This document shows positions 43,454-57,748 of a DNA stretch of 64,000 nucleotides, in pieces. Source of the stretch: Globodera rostochiensis (taxonomy: Eukaryota; Nematoda; Chromadorea; Rhabditida; Heteroderidae). The position numbers and the translations under genes were made by a program. A model generated the notes under the pieces. That model did not search any database. It was not told where the DNA came from and was given only the letters and a program-made list of their open reading frames with translations. The stretch is from the NCBI GenBank assembly GCA_018350325.1, contig JAEVLN010000024.1, positions 651,248-715,247 on the forward strand, written 5' to 3'. Every line of letters starts with the position of its first letter. Within the stretch, counting starts at the first letter, position 1.

Positions 43454-45006
43454 ATTTTTGCTTTTTTTCCAATTAAACTTAAATATTTTGTTCATTATTA
43501 TTAGTTATTTAACATTAGCCGAATAATCTTTGCAAATTCTGTTCTTCTGAAAATGTAAAGTTTTTGAAACAAAGAATTACATTGTTGACTTTATTGTTTT
43601 TTATGCCGATTGAAAAATTAATTTTAAAACAGAATACAACTGTATAAATTTCATTCGGTATTCCTCTTCGTTATAGATTTGACCTTTTACATTTAACAAA
43701 ATCATCGCCTTTTGTTTATCAAAAAAAAGTTTTTTATAATAATTATACGCCTCAGCTAGGAAAGACGATTTTTGTATTTGCAAATAAGATAGATGTTTTA
43801 TTGTAAATGCGAGTTTTAAAAGTTAGGTTAGCTGTCAAACACGATTAATGGATAACTGATGCGAATTTGTTTTGTTTGTTTATGCTTGGTTAAATTGGGT
43901 GGCGGAACTGTAGTCAAATCATCTCATTTTTATTAATTGACACGGGCAGCAAAAAAGCCAAATATAAGTATTAATTATTTACAATGCTTATAAAACAGTT
44001 TTTTATATCATTGATTTAACTCCGTTAAATATACTCCCTTTTTGCTCAATAATTTACATTATTACGTATTGTTAGTTTAAATTTCTCTGGCACTGGCCTC
44101 CTCGAATTTTGATATGAAATAGGTTTTGGTAAATAAAGAACGAAAGGTTTTTTCGTTCTTAACCAAAAATTAGTAAATTTTGCTCTGATCAGTATCCAAT
44201 ATGCTATCATGAGTACTGATTGATAGATATAATTTAAAAATTTTTTTTTGTCGCTCCCATTTTCAAATCCTTGCGAAGGTTCCAAGACATGTCTCTTTGA
44301 TCACCTTATATTGAAGAAGCTCTCATTTTTGTTAATAAATATTTATTTAATATTAGGATACTTTAAGCCTAATATTATGTTTTTTGTAAAGTACCTAATT
44401 ATAAAGTAAGTTTAGCTCCGCCGATGACAAAAATAATTTTGTACATTATTTCAGTAAAATATCTGATCTGTACGTTATTCGTATGTAATATATTTTAAAA
44501 TTCTTACTTTTATAAAAATCATTTAATTCATTTTTTTTACTGTGTGAATTCAAATAAATTTTAATTAACATTTTATGCATTTTTATTCTTCCATATTGTG
44601 ATAGCATTTTTTTAAAATTATCAATGTTTTTATATTGTGTTTTTAAAATCTAATAAAGGTTATGTATTGTGCTATGTACTTGAAATTGTTCAACATTTCC
44701 CTAAGTAATTGATAAAATATTTTCTTATCTGATTTATAGCAGGCGAATCGGCCTTCACTAAGCATCATTCATTTGCTACATATTTTATTGAAAATATTTG
44801 TGGATTATATTTATTTAAATTAATGATTGATAGATATGATTATTAAATTTTTTTTTATCGCTCCAATTTTCAAATCCTTACGTTGCCTGGTCACCTGTAT
44901 CTACCATCGTCTAAAGTTTTTGCCGCATAAACATATAAAATGTTCGGTAGAATCGGGAAAAGACTTCTTTCTCATTTTGTTAATAAATATTTTATTTAAT
45001 ATTAGG

Positions 45007-45101
45007 TGTTGACGAACACAGAAAATTCTCAGCACTCCGACTCCCTGGTGCAAACACTTCACTTGTAGCGACATAAATTGGCGATCCGCCGGACACTGAG
45101 T
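45007..45101 (+). other. exon-like island with splice-like borders
   Basis: Bounded by ATATTAG on the left and GAGTTG/GTAAGTTG on the right. One frame reads EHRKFSALRLPGANTSLVAT, then a stop, then protein-like sequence. It looks like an eroded internal exon. Confidence 0.3.
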
Positions 45102-45521
45102 TGGTAAGTTGTTATTTATTTTCTTTTATTTAAACTAAAAGATATTTTTTTAAATTTATTATTACACAAAAAATCGATTTTATAATCTGGGACGATTTCC
45201 ACATCAATTACATCATTCATAAAGCCTCGTTCTGGTCTATTTCATAGGTTCATGCACAAATAAAACTGGATCGCACTCAAATTTGCTGTTTACCATTATT
45301 ATTACAACATTTTATTTTGTTTTCCTACTTTTCACAAATTATAATTAAAATGGGTTTATTCTTTTATAATGCTCATCTGTGTGGTCGTTTCTCCTTTAAA
45401 AAGTATTGCCGTTAATATGGTTGATTATTAGTTAAATATTTAATAGCCCAGTTTTTTTATTATTTAAAACTGTTTACATTTTTTGAATATATTTATCAAA
45501 TGCTTTTAATAATTACAGATG

Positions 45522-47713
45522 TTCACATTTCCATAATATACTTCCCTGCCTTTACTCCGATAATCATTTCTGGAACAAGCCGACGCTCACTCCTCCTTTT
45601 TATTGAATTAATTTTTAAATATTTATCGTTAAATTATTTATTGCTTATTTATTTATTATACGAAAATCTCATAAAATAATTATTAGTTGCTTTGTTTTAC
45701 AATTAAAGATTTTGAATTTTATTTACTTAATATTATGTTTGGAAATTTTTCGTTTATGTAATCTGTATAATTCATAGGCAGTAAGGGAATACTACTACTT
45801 AATATTTTTATAAATAAATGATAACAATTAAAAACTATTTTGGTTTACAACAATCAAATATTTGGTATTATCAAAATAGTAAAATTTCGATAATAAACAA
45901 TGACCGATAAATATATGAATAGACAAAACGAGCTTTTGCTAAATTGATTTTATGAAATGTTGCATTTATTTTGGGCATTCCATCCACCATCGGCAGCAAT
46001 TGGACATTTGCATTTGGGATATAAAATTTATTATTTCAAAAGTACATATTTTAAATTAAATTATTTAATAATTTTTTTTGTAATTTTTGCTTTTTGAAAC
46101 TAACTGAGTGTTTGTTTCAGCACTGGCTGGTAAATCCTTTATCATAACATTTCCTTAGTTATTCATATTTATTACAATTTTATAAGAAACATTTTTATGC
46201 AGATTTTTTTGTTAAAATTTCGGGCAAAGAAGCGAAAGTCATTTGTCATGATCGGAAATATTATGTTCATGAACCATGGTTTTTTATATTTATAAGTTAC
46301 TTTTTTATATTTCCTATTAATTTGGATATTATAGTGAACGTCTGTTTAATAATGAACTATTAATAATTAATATAATAAATTGTTTTATCTTTCAGTTTTA
46401 TGGTCCAGCGCAGCAAGCACGATTGAGGCGAACGCAAACACATTTAGGGGTTCTTATTATTATTTTGCTTAAATTTTAAAGTAGATATTTAAATAATGTA
46501 TTAAGCTTTAAAATGTGACTTTCTGAAAATTTTATATTTTTTTTGCATTCACAAAATACATACAGTGAATGACCATTGAATTAAATAATTAACAGTTGTA
46601 GATTTTATATTAGTGGAATGATGAGCCTGATGTCGTCTTCGATCATGGGCCTTCTGTTCTAATTTAAATATATAGCTTGGATTAAAACATGAAAATTAAA
46701 ACACTAAATAACATTTAAATTCATTTTGTAATGAAATTCAGGTGTTTTGTAATTCATTTTCTAATTTATCCGGCGAAAACGACACTTTTTTTATTTTAAT
46801 ATGTTTTTAACATGCCTCTAAAAAATACATTTTGATAATTTGACTTTTTTATTAGTTATATATATATATTTTTAGTCCTTTAAACATTCTTGCTTTATCC
46901 GATAATAAATTTTTATTGTTTTGAAATTTTATCTATTTATGTGCACTTATTTTAATAAATCAAAGATTATAAAAATTTTGTTAAAAAAGATTGATTACTT
47001 TATTTTACAATTAAACATCAACTGAGCAGTCGCTTTAACATTTTAAAAATTTTATTTTTACACTTTTTGTCGTGTTCAAAGAGGCGCGCGTTGTGGCCTT
47101 AAGTTGAGATGCGAGTTATCATTTTTTAATATATTCTTTTAATTAAACTTATAAATATTTAATACTTTTATGTTTGTTATTATCCTTTTTTAAATTTTGA
47201 GTTTTTTGTAAACTCTTTTTTTAGACAATATTAGATGTAGCCGGGGCTGAATAGTAAATGTTTGTAGTCATTTTCCGGACCATACAGACATTTCACTATC
47301 CCTCCTATTCCCCAGGGTCGGTAGCAGCGTTTGTTACCAGCCTTGTGTTGGATTTTGAGATTAAAATTTTATATTTAATTATCTTTATAATTAGTTTAGA
47401 ATTTCAATTAGCGTATGTTTTTTTATCCTATATTTTTTGTTATTTATTAAATTTTTATATTTTACTTTTTCTTTTAACGATCGTAAATATTATTCTAAAA
47501 TGTTAATTAATCTTCGGGCACCAAGTGTCAAATTTCGTTTTGTTGTAAAAGAATAAAGAGCAGTGGCCTTGAATAAAGTAAATTATTTTTTAATATTTTA
47601 TTTTTGGGGTTTCCATAATAAAAAACATATTATTAATCGGTTGTACTTTTTCAATTAAAAGATTTATATTTATTATGGTTTTATGCTATGTCTTTTATCT
47701 ATTATTATATTAG
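45522..47713. repeat. segmental duplication, copy 1 of about 2.2 kb
   Basis: Matches 53651-55907 in the same orientation over most of its length. Shared landmarks include TTCCATAATATACTTCC, TATGGTCCAGCGCAGCAA, GGGGCTGAATAGTAAATG and GGTAGCAGCGTTTGTTAC. Local insertions differ (for example about 46100-46390 here). It contains two GC-richer islands, at 46390-46450 and 47240-47350, both conserved in copy 2. Confidence 0.85.
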
Positions 47714-49040
47714 TTTAGATTTAATTAGCATATTTTTGTGCTGAGAGTCCTAGTCCCGACCCTTTCCCAAACCTGACAAACGTGAAGTAGAGAACGAAGA
47801 TTCGTAAATTGCTAATGAATTTTATGGTATTTTTAATTTTGAAGCAATATATCTGTATAATATTAATTCTATCAAATAAATTGATTAAGAATCACCAAGT
47901 TGGTAGCTACTTATATACTAATTTATTATTCTCAGGCTTTATGAGGATTTTCAACGAGAAATTTTATATTTAAAATTATTATTTTTATTCTTGCCATTGT
48001 TAGAAATTGAACGAAGCATAAATAATCAGGTTTAACATTTTTATAGTTTGTATATACAGCAAAGATATATTTTTTATTTCTTATTTAATTTTATTTTATT
48101 CGTTTTTGAAAATTTTTATTGGTTTGTAGTTTTGTTTTACTTATGATGGTAAAGTCTTTATTTCCAATTAAGCGATTGTGCCGGTTCAATTCATTTAAAT
48201 GGCTTTTAGCATTCGGCTCTCCAAAAACGTCGGGCTGTGTGGGTTGACCGTTCGGTGCTGCATTATTATAACACGCACACGCAGTCAGTTACCGTCGTTT
48301 ATTTTGACGAACCCGTTTAAAATTTTTTCAATGATACCCCAGTGTTAAATACGTAAATTATCGATATTTTTCAATATAAATAAAATAGCATTTTTAATTA
48401 AGAATGTTATTTTCCATAAACGACCAACGTCAATAAAATTTATAATGATAACAATGTTACCTTTAAGTATTTTTTAAACGCAAAAGGCATTTAGGCAACG
48501 ACCTATTCTGGAAATTTCTGAAGAATAAACAATGACAGGATATTTTTTATTCATTTTAAGTTGATAAAATATTTTGGATCTCCTTAATAGGTTTTTGAGA
48601 CTTTTTTTAATCACATTTTAAACAATTTTATTTTATAATAACCTGTATATAGCACGGTAATGAGGTTGAAACTCTCGCATAAATTGGCTTCATAGATTAA
48701 GTTTTTCTATTTTTATTTTTATTTGCTTTTGTCAGACAAGTTTCATACATTTGATTTGTTACATTATCTATTTTTATATTAGTCATTTAAGAATTCTTGA
48801 TTTATCCGATAATAAATAGTTCGTTATTATGTAATCTATTTTTGGATAATATTGGTTTAATCTGCTTATTTTGCGCTTTTAAGTATTATATTTATTATTT
48901 TCATTAATTTTTAAGTAATACCGCCGCGACAGACTGGAATTGCTTGATTCTAAACGACAAAAGTGTATCTCTGCTACTTCGCCCGCAGATGAAACCGCAA
49001 TGCTTGCGAACAATTATCTATAAGAATTATATGGTTTTAT

Positions 49041-49189
49041 ATTAAATAAATATGTCGTCATTTATAGATTTTACATTTATGTTGCCGCAGTTGTTGATTA
49101 TATGTAAATTCTCATTTACTCATTATTTACATATACCTCGCCCTTTTGCTGTATGTATGTGATGCGAGTTGTCCTTGCCCTGTATTTAG
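49041..49189. repeat. dispersed duplication, partner of 61295-61455
   Basis: About 150 bp nearly identical, containing TATGTTGCCGCAGTTGTTGA and CATATACCTCGC.CTTTTGC. A short insertion distinguishes the copies. Confidence 0.85.
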
Positions 49190-52175
49190 AATTATTTAAA
49201 AATTTTTAATTTTAACTTTTACATAGTTATCAATAACATAAACTTTTATTTGTTATTAGATTTTTGACTTTTTAAGGTTTTATATTACTATCAAACAGTA
49301 ATCCGTCTTTTGCGGCACCGCAATTCTCAACCTATAATTTAATTTTTGAAGCTGTTTTTGATAATAATTTGATGCATTTCAAAACCGTTTTAGAGTTGAA
49401 GAATTTCTAATTGTTATATAATTAGTTCTGATGTACATATTTATTAGTCATAATTATATATAAAATCGCTTATATTTTGAATTCTCGAGCATATCAACCA
49501 CAGTTTTCGCTCCGATGGGTGTTGTTGCCAGTTGGGCTGGGTTTAATTTTGTATATAATTATTTATATAAAATTTAAGTTAAATAAATCTATAATGCAAT
49601 TCCTAAACGAGCTAGTGGCTGGGCATATTTAAACAATTAAAATATTTATTTTAAAAATTAATATCAATTTAAAAAAGAATGCTCTTCATACCAACCGCTG
49701 TTTCCGCATTGTTGTTTGCTTGTTGTGCTCTGATCTACGTGGCTTTTATTTAGTTTAAAAAAATAAGATTTTGATTACTAGTTTTCCATTCTAGTTAATA
49801 TGATTAAAAACATATTCTAAGATTAGTCGCACGTATTATGTCTTGAAGTCAAATTGATGGAAATGCATGTGGTGGCATTCTTTCCCCACTATGTAATTTA
49901 ACTATTTTATTTAGGTCAGTTTTTGTTGTTTATTTATATAGATTTTATTGTTTCATTTTTTCATAGAGCAGAGTTATAGACCAAGATTTAAATCCAGAAA
50001 AGGTGTTTGTTTCAATGGGCGTAGTCCCCAAACATTTCAATCTTAAATATTAATTGCATATTTATTATATATTATTTTTTAGCTATTCTGTAATCCAATT
50101 TATTCCTCAGAAGAAAAATGTTTAAAGTAAATTTTTAACTTATTATGGCCTTTGCTTTTAGTAAATATAAATTTGATAACAATTTTCAATTATTTAGCTA
50201 TTATTTAATCCATTGTTAAATTATTATTTAATAAGTGCAGTTATCGTTTTTTATTTAGTGGCAAATGGGCTCACTGCCATTCATTTCAAATAGAGGCAAA
50301 CACTAAAGATCTATTATTAAAATCTTTTTTAATTTTGTTTGCACTTAATGGAATGTGCGATAATTAACCATAAATTATTTTTTCAAAGGCAATATAATTA
50401 TTTTGTTTGTTGTTGAGCTATAAGTTGTCTTTGAATGCATGAATGAATGGATGAATGAAAAAAAAGGTTAGACAAAAATCGGGGTTTTTTTTGAAACAAA
50501 ATTTTTTATTGAATTTTAAATTTTACCACCGGCAGGTAAACCTTGCCAAATTTCGCCCGGGTGGCAACTCAGCCAAATTTCAACATTTTTCTTTTTAAAA
50601 CAAAATTTTTATTGATTTAACATCTTTCACGTTTAAATTATTTGTAAAATTAAAAGGAATATGTTTGATTTTATTTACACTTTTCGTACGTCACCTATCA
50701 TGTTTTTTCCCTATAGGTCACCCACTAGTATTACTATATTTAATACTAAGTATATTTACGTGTTGAGATATTTATTCATTCTCAAATAAACAAAAATTTA
50801 AATTAAATTAATTATTGAAAAATTTCAAAAGTTAAATCATATTTTTTGTTATAAACCTTTTTTTATGTTATATTTTCTAAACATTTATAACTAATAATTT
50901 TAGTACACTCCGGAAAATTTTTTATAGCAGTTCATCAAGTTTTGCAAAAAAAAGAAGACATTTATATTTTTGATCCTGAATTACTTAGTAACGCTTGCCA
51001 AAGTGTTGCATTGCCAGGCTTCATGTCATTGTGCAGTAAATTTATTTTGTGCAGTGCTTTGTTGGCACGGAGTAAATCCAGTCCAACTCTCTGAATGCCC
51101 ACTTTAGTTGGTTAGACGACGCCTGAATTTTTTTTCATATTTTTTGTTTTGTGAATTATGCATAGAGATATATCAGGTAGAATGCCATTATTGATTTTAA
51201 TTCCTTTCCGCTTGTTTTAAATTTTCGGTGTCTGATTCTAAGACTCGCAATAATTGTTATTTTAATGGTATGGAGCGAAATATTTTGCTATACTCGAATG
51301 TAAGTGTTGGGATCAGCATCGTTACACCCTCTAATACGATTCTATAAACTGTTAATTATTGCTTTATTTACGATATTTTTCCAATTGCTTCTCCTCTTTT
51401 TATTTTTTCGGGATCTCGACTTAATATTTAAAAATATTTACTCCTTTCTTTTTTTATCCTTCTTTCAAAAATATGCTTTTTATCCAAGCGGCCCCTCGAC
51501 CATCGCTTGCCAGAGCGTTTGTCTTCGGTTGCAATTTTTCTTATTTTTGTTTTGGAATAATTTATGTATTAACTTTTTTATTTCTATACGATTTTTTGAA
51601 ATAGATTTAAATTAAAAAGAAACTCGTTATTTTAAATTATCAAGGATTTTATGATTATTATCATTCATACTACGATGAACCGCAAGAATTTATATAAAAA
51701 ATTCAACATTTAAAATGCTTTGTGTACTTTAATTTTTCTTATGTTGTTTATTTTTTATTAGATCCACCATTATTTATCAACGTTTTATTGACATTTGTAT
51801 GTATTCTTCTTGTTAATCGGGCAAATTTACTTTCTTGGATGAAAATTATTTTATATTTAATTTTTAAGTAAAGGTTTTTATTAATATCAATTAATCGCTT
51901 TGTTATGCTAATTTATGGTAAAAGCCTCAAAGCCAATCGATTTTTTCTTAAAATGTTAAATAAAAAGTTATAGTATATTTTGCTCTTCTTAAATCTTGAA
52001 GTTTTATTTGGTAATAATCAAACAGATATGTAAAATGATTTCAATATGTTTTTTTAGAATTTTTATTTATTATTATGTGACAAAGTTTAATTTACAGTGT
52101 TTGCTAATTTTGTGTAATCATTTTTATATTAACTTTAATTTTTTAGTGTTTACTAAAAATTTTAAATACAATTTA

Positions 52176-53390
52176 AAACGGTTGTTTCGCCTTCCGTTAC
52201 TTGTAATTTACAGGTGCTATGAGTTTTTGGCATTTATGCTTGCGAGCTAAAAAATGTTTTTACAAAATGCTTTTGTAATTAATTTTGGATTGCGAATTTT
52301 AAATTTATCATTACAAGATATTTAAATAAACAATTATATGTTTAAAGAAAGTTAAAAAATACAATTTTGTTCTTATTTTTAGTTTGTCGTTTAATATTTA
52401 GATCATTAATATTGTAAAATGACAAATAAGAACTTTTAAAAACAACAATTTAAAGCAACTATTAATACCATTTTGTTTGTCTTTACAATTTACATTTTCC
52501 AAATTTTTATTATGACAATTTGTTGTTTTTGTTTCTAATAATATAATTAATTTCTATATTTTATTTTGCTGCCAGTCAGCATCTCTGTATCAACTGAGTA
52601 GACCAGCACAGTCATTCTTTTTAGTACCTAATTTTTTAAATTTATCTTTTATATTAACAAACAAATATAGTTATTCGTTTACTAAATTTTATATTTACTT
52701 TTTAATCCTCTCCTACTAATAACGTTTGCATACGCAAACAACATGGGCGCAAGGTCAAACAATTTTAATAATTAAATTCAATGTTTTAAATTGGCAAATG
52801 TAGAAATCATTATTTTATTAAAACTACAAATATTAGCAAAGTACGAAGCATGATTTTTGCAAAAATACGATATGATACGCTATGAATCTAGTGTACCAGC
52901 GTCAACAAGCCCCACAACTGCGCGCTCTGACACTTTGACCTCCACATACAACATTATCCAAAAAGACCGGGCATAACAGCAGACATCTGAAATTATGGTT
53001 CAATCCGGACACTCTTCCCCTGCAGGCAATTTCTAATTTTGGTCAACTTTTATTAATTTTTGATAATGAATTTTAATGGGGTTTTGTTTTATTTTATAAA
53101 TAATTTTAATTAAACTCAGGAATCGTAATTATTTTTTAAGTTGTTTAGTTATTACCGGCAGTTTTGAATTATTAGTCAATAATTTCAATATAAAAAAGAA
53201 AAAAAAGGTTCAAAAATTAGGCCAACATTTTTTCTTTAAGTATGCCCTGTATATCATAAATTAACTTAAAAGTTTTTATTTTTTAAATTATTTAAATGTT
53301 AAAGTGTTTAGTTTTATTATGCAAGATTTTTTAAATCTTATACTTTTTTCACCGCTTTAGTAAGGCAGAGACACGCGGAAACTGATAAAT
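52176..53390. repeat. segmental duplication, partner of 62948-63470
   Basis: The left block contains TTTCGCCTTCCGTTACTTGT. The right blocks (53150-53200, 53237-53310, 53335-53390) contain GGCAGTTTTGAATT, AAGTATGCCCTGTATATCAT and TTTTTTCACCGCTTTA. All recur in the same order at 62948-63470 with about 700 bp less between them. Confidence 0.75.
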
Positions 53391-53650
53391 ATTGGTTAAA
53401 CACCAAAATAATTTTATTAAGTTTTAATTTTGTTATAATTGAAATATATAATTTATTATATTATTATTAGACCCTTTTAATGATGGATTTGTAAGCAGTA
53501 TTTATTTTAAATTACGTTGTTGTTTTTTATCTCTATGTGATTTAGAGTCAATCATATAGGTATTCGTAACATTTTCAATACTTTTTAGAAAAGTTTACGA
53601 TGAAGCGAGGCAAACATCTCATTATTACAACAGACGAAAACCAATTTTGT

Positions 53651-55907
53651 ACACATTTCCATAATATACTTCCTTGCCTGTATTCCGTTCATCTTCTGGA
53701 ACGAGATGACTCTCACTCCTCCTTTTATTAAATTAATTTTTAAAATGTCTATCATTAAATTATTATCATTATTATTGCTTATTTTTTTATTTACAAAAAT
53801 CGCATGAAAGTAATTATTAGTTGCTTTGTTACATTTTATTTACTTAATATTATGTTTGGCAATTTTTCGTTTATTTATTCTGTATAATTCATAGGCAGTA
53901 AGGGCATTATACTAGTGTACTTAATATTTTAATGATAACAATCAAAAACTATTTTGGTTTACAACAACCAAATATTTTGTATTATAAAAAGTAAAATTTC
54001 GATAATAAACAATGACCGATAAATTGAATAGATGCTTTTGCTAAATTGATTTTATGAAATGTTGCATTTATTTTGGGAATTCCATCCACCATCGGCAGCA
54101 TTTGGCCATTTGCATTTGGGAGATAAAATTTATTATTTCAAGAAGTTACATATTTTAAATTAAATTATTTATAAATAATTTTTTTTTGTAATTTTTTTAT
54201 GGTCCAGCGCAGCAAACGCGATTGAGGCGAACGGAAACACATTTAGGGGTCTTCTATAATTATTATGCTTAAATTTTAAAGTAGATATTTAAATAATGTA
54301 TTAAGCTTTAATAATTGTTTTCCCTTATATCAAGATTTCAATTTATTTTAAAGCATTTTTTAAAAATTTTTTTGTTGGGTATATTTTAATGGCAATTACA
54401 AATTAATTGTAAAAATTACGAAATTATTAATGAAACTGATGTAAAACGCCTTGTAAAAGATATTTAAGTCTTAAGAATTGAGCAATATGTAAAGGAAATT
54501 TTAAACTAACGTTTCCTATACATTAAATATCCTTGTTTAAATACTTTACTTTAATTTTTGTTAGGTTAGTAATGTTATTTTCTGAAATTTCAGTTTTTGT
54601 TTTGCATTTACAAATACATCCAGTGAATGACCATTGAATTAAATAATTAACAGTTGTAGATTTTATATTAGTGGAATGATGGACTCATGTCGTCTTCGAT
54701 CAGGGCATTCACATGTTCTAATTTTAAATATATAGCTTGGATTAAAACATAAAAATTAAAACACTAAATGACATTTAAATTCATTTTGTAAAGGAAATAA
54801 GGTGTTTTGTAATCGATTTTCTAATTTATCCGGCGAAATCGACACTTTTTTTATTTTAATATGTTTTTATCATGCTCTAAAAAATACATTTGATAATTTG
54901 ACCTTTTCATTAGTTATATATATATATTTTTTAGTCCTTTAAAGATTCTTGCTTTATCCGATAATAAATTTGTATTTGTTTTAATTGTTTTGAAATGTAT
55001 ATCTAATCAAAGATTATAAATAATTTTGTTTAAAAATTGATTACTTTATTTGCACATTTAAAATTAACTGAGCAGTCGCTTTAAGCTTTTAAAAATTGTG
55101 TGATCGAAGAGTCGCGCGTTGTTTTCCTTTTTTAATTTTTTTTTTGTAAATCTCTTCAATTTTTTTAGACAATATTAGATTAGCCGGGGGCTGAATAGTA
55201 AATGTTTGTAGTCATTTTCGGGCCGTACATGCATTGCACCATCCCTCTTATTCCCCAGGGGCGGTAGCAGCGTTTGTTACTCGCCTTTTGTTGGTAAATT
55301 TTGAGATTAAAATATTTAAATTTAATTATCTTATGCAATTTAATTAGTTTAGAATTTCATCTGTTTTTAAAACTTTTAGTTTGTTTTATTTTAAAGTGAT
55401 ATCAACAAAATTATTAAATTATAATGCTAATACATGTATTCCGCGGATAGGTGAATATAAACGGGAAAATTCGTGTCAAGAGCTGTCGCTTCTTTGACTT
55501 TGTAAATTTTAATTTTTGGGCTTTCAATTGTTTTTAATACAAACTTGTCAGAAGAATTTAATGATGGACAATGAATAATAAAACAATTATGGGGCAAATA
55601 AGTTTAAAATTAAAAAGAAATATATTTTTTGTTAAAGAATTATTAAATTTTTGTATTTACGTTTTTTTCATTTAACGGTCTTAAATATTATTCTAAAATG
55701 TTAATTAATCTTCTGGCACCAAGTGTCAAAAATTTCGTTTTGTTGGAAATAAAGAGCAGTGGCCTTTAGTAAAGTAAATTATTTTTTAATATTTTATTTT
55801 TGGGGTTTCCATAATAAAAACATATTATTAAATCGGTTGTACTTTTCAATTAAAAGATTTATATTTATTATTTTTTATGCTATGTCTTTTATCTATTATT
55901 ATATTAG
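53651..55907. repeat. segmental duplication, copy 2 of about 2.2 kb
   Basis: Partner of 45522-47713. It differs by small indels and by about 280 bp of extra sequence around 54310-54595. Protein-like islands in the first copy (47258-47350) are disrupted here, so neither copy is under obvious coding constraint. Confidence 0.85.
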
Positions 55908-56139
55908 GCAGCCAGTTAGAGGAGTTTATTTTGGCGAACACCGTCTAAAATTTTCATGATACCCTGCCTCGTCAGAATAAAAATTTTGATAATTTTTAGG
56001 GAAATTTTTTTTTGCAAAATAAATGTTTTAGAAAACGACGTACATTAATTGAATTTTATATAATTGTAATTGTTTGTGTTTTTGATTTTCCATACAAAAT
56101 AATTTTTATGCGTTTTTAGCAGTTACCGGCATGGCGACC

Positions 56140-56500
56140 GTCTAATATTTTTTCAATGATTCCTTGCTCATCGGAGTAAAAAATTTAATAATTTTTGGGA
56201 AATTTTTTTATTTTTGCAAAATGAATGTTTCAGTAAATAAAACTACGTAAATTCGCAAACAATGTATGCATAAATAAATATCATAATTTAAGGTCTGCAC
56301 TTTGTAGTTTTTTATATTTAAAAAATAGATATTTCTGCTTCAAAATGTTTCTGATTTAATTAATGTTTAATTTTGCAAAATTAAATAATTGTTTTAATTG
56401 TTAATTTTTCAATTTTTTTGTAAAAAGAAAAATGGCAAAGGAGCCAGCCCATTCACAATAAAACTGTTTGCAGTCAAAACACGGCTAAATAAAAGAATTT
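56140..56500. repeat. inverted partner of 22541-23800
   Basis: See the other copy. It is compact here. Just upstream, 55925-55960 and 56125-56160 carry a motif resembling TTTATTTTGGCGAACACCGTCTAAAATTTT, also found at 23180-23215 and 48297-48330, so a further small dispersed family ends here. Confidence 0.75.
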
Positions 56501-57748
56501 TTTTTACATACAACTGCTGTCTTTTTTTAATTTTGCGATTTAGTATGTATATTATTTATTAAATTATTTATAAATTGTTTACTTCTCTTAATTAAATAGT
56601 TATAATTAATTTTAATTAGGATTTTTTAATCTGATATGTTTTCTGAATCTGTTTTAATACCCATAATTGTTGATTGATAATTTAGAATTCTTTTTTCTTC
56701 GGTTAAGTTTAATTTAAAGTTTGTTTTATTTGCTCTATAATGCACATATTGCTATTAACAATTTATTTGATTTTATAATGCTAATAAAACAGCAATCATT
56801 GCTAAGATTTATGGATTTTGTTATAATATTAATTATAATTAGTTTGTACTACATTGTTTTGGCTAAACAGAGCAACGGCGTCTAATTGGCTAATTAAAAA
56901 CATGAAGAATTCTTTTTGCAGTTTGCAAAAGACATAATTCTTATTAGTCGCTGAATAATTTTTGCACTCTTTGAAATATTCTTTGTAAAAGTTTAAATTT
57001 TGACATTTTGCTTTATGGATTAACAAAAAATGATTTTTAGATTAATAGTTACTATTTTTACCACTTTTTGTTTAACTGTGCTTATTTATGCTCTTGAAAT
57101 TTTTTGAATGTTTTTATTATAACCTTTTTTATTTTGCTGTTATATTTTATTTGATTACATCGCGCTTCGCTTGATGACAGACATACTCGCACAAGCTCAC
57201 GAATAATCTCTAAAGTACAAATGCGTCTCCGTTCGCATCAAAAACTTTGCTTTTTAATGAATATTAATTACTTACAGTTATATACCTTTTTTAATTTTTT
57301 AATCTAAAGACAGCAATTAAACATAACTATTATTTAATAAACGAATGCTTGTAGTGTGACCTTTGTTGTTCTCAATAAAATAATAAAATATTATTATTTT
57401 TTTATATGAATTTAAATTGTTGTAACAATGTGTTTGGACTTGACTCAATATTTGTTTTTTTTTAATTATTTTTTTGTTTTTAAATTTTGACTTTCATCTT
57501 TAGTAAATTTTTTTTCCATTTTTTATGTCCTTTATAATGTATTTTTTTACAAATTTTAAGTTATAAAATGCATGCCTCAGTAAACAATCTGTCTCTTCAC
57601 GCTCATGCAGCTCCAATACCGGTTGTTCTTTAAAATTTAAGGTTTATAAAAATAAATAATTAAGTTTCCCAAATTTTTTCTTTGTTTTAACACATTTGTT
57701 TTTTATTGTTAAAAAAAATTTAGCGTATAATGTTTGTAAATTTTAAAT

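Larger units (their letters stand above)
40545..45521. other. AT-rich, T-biased host DNA, few islands
   Basis: 40548-40640 matches 53500-53600 (TTACGTTGTTGTTTTTTATC). GC-richer islands are at 41290-41400, 43380-43453 and 45007-45101. No supported gene. Confidence 0.5.
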
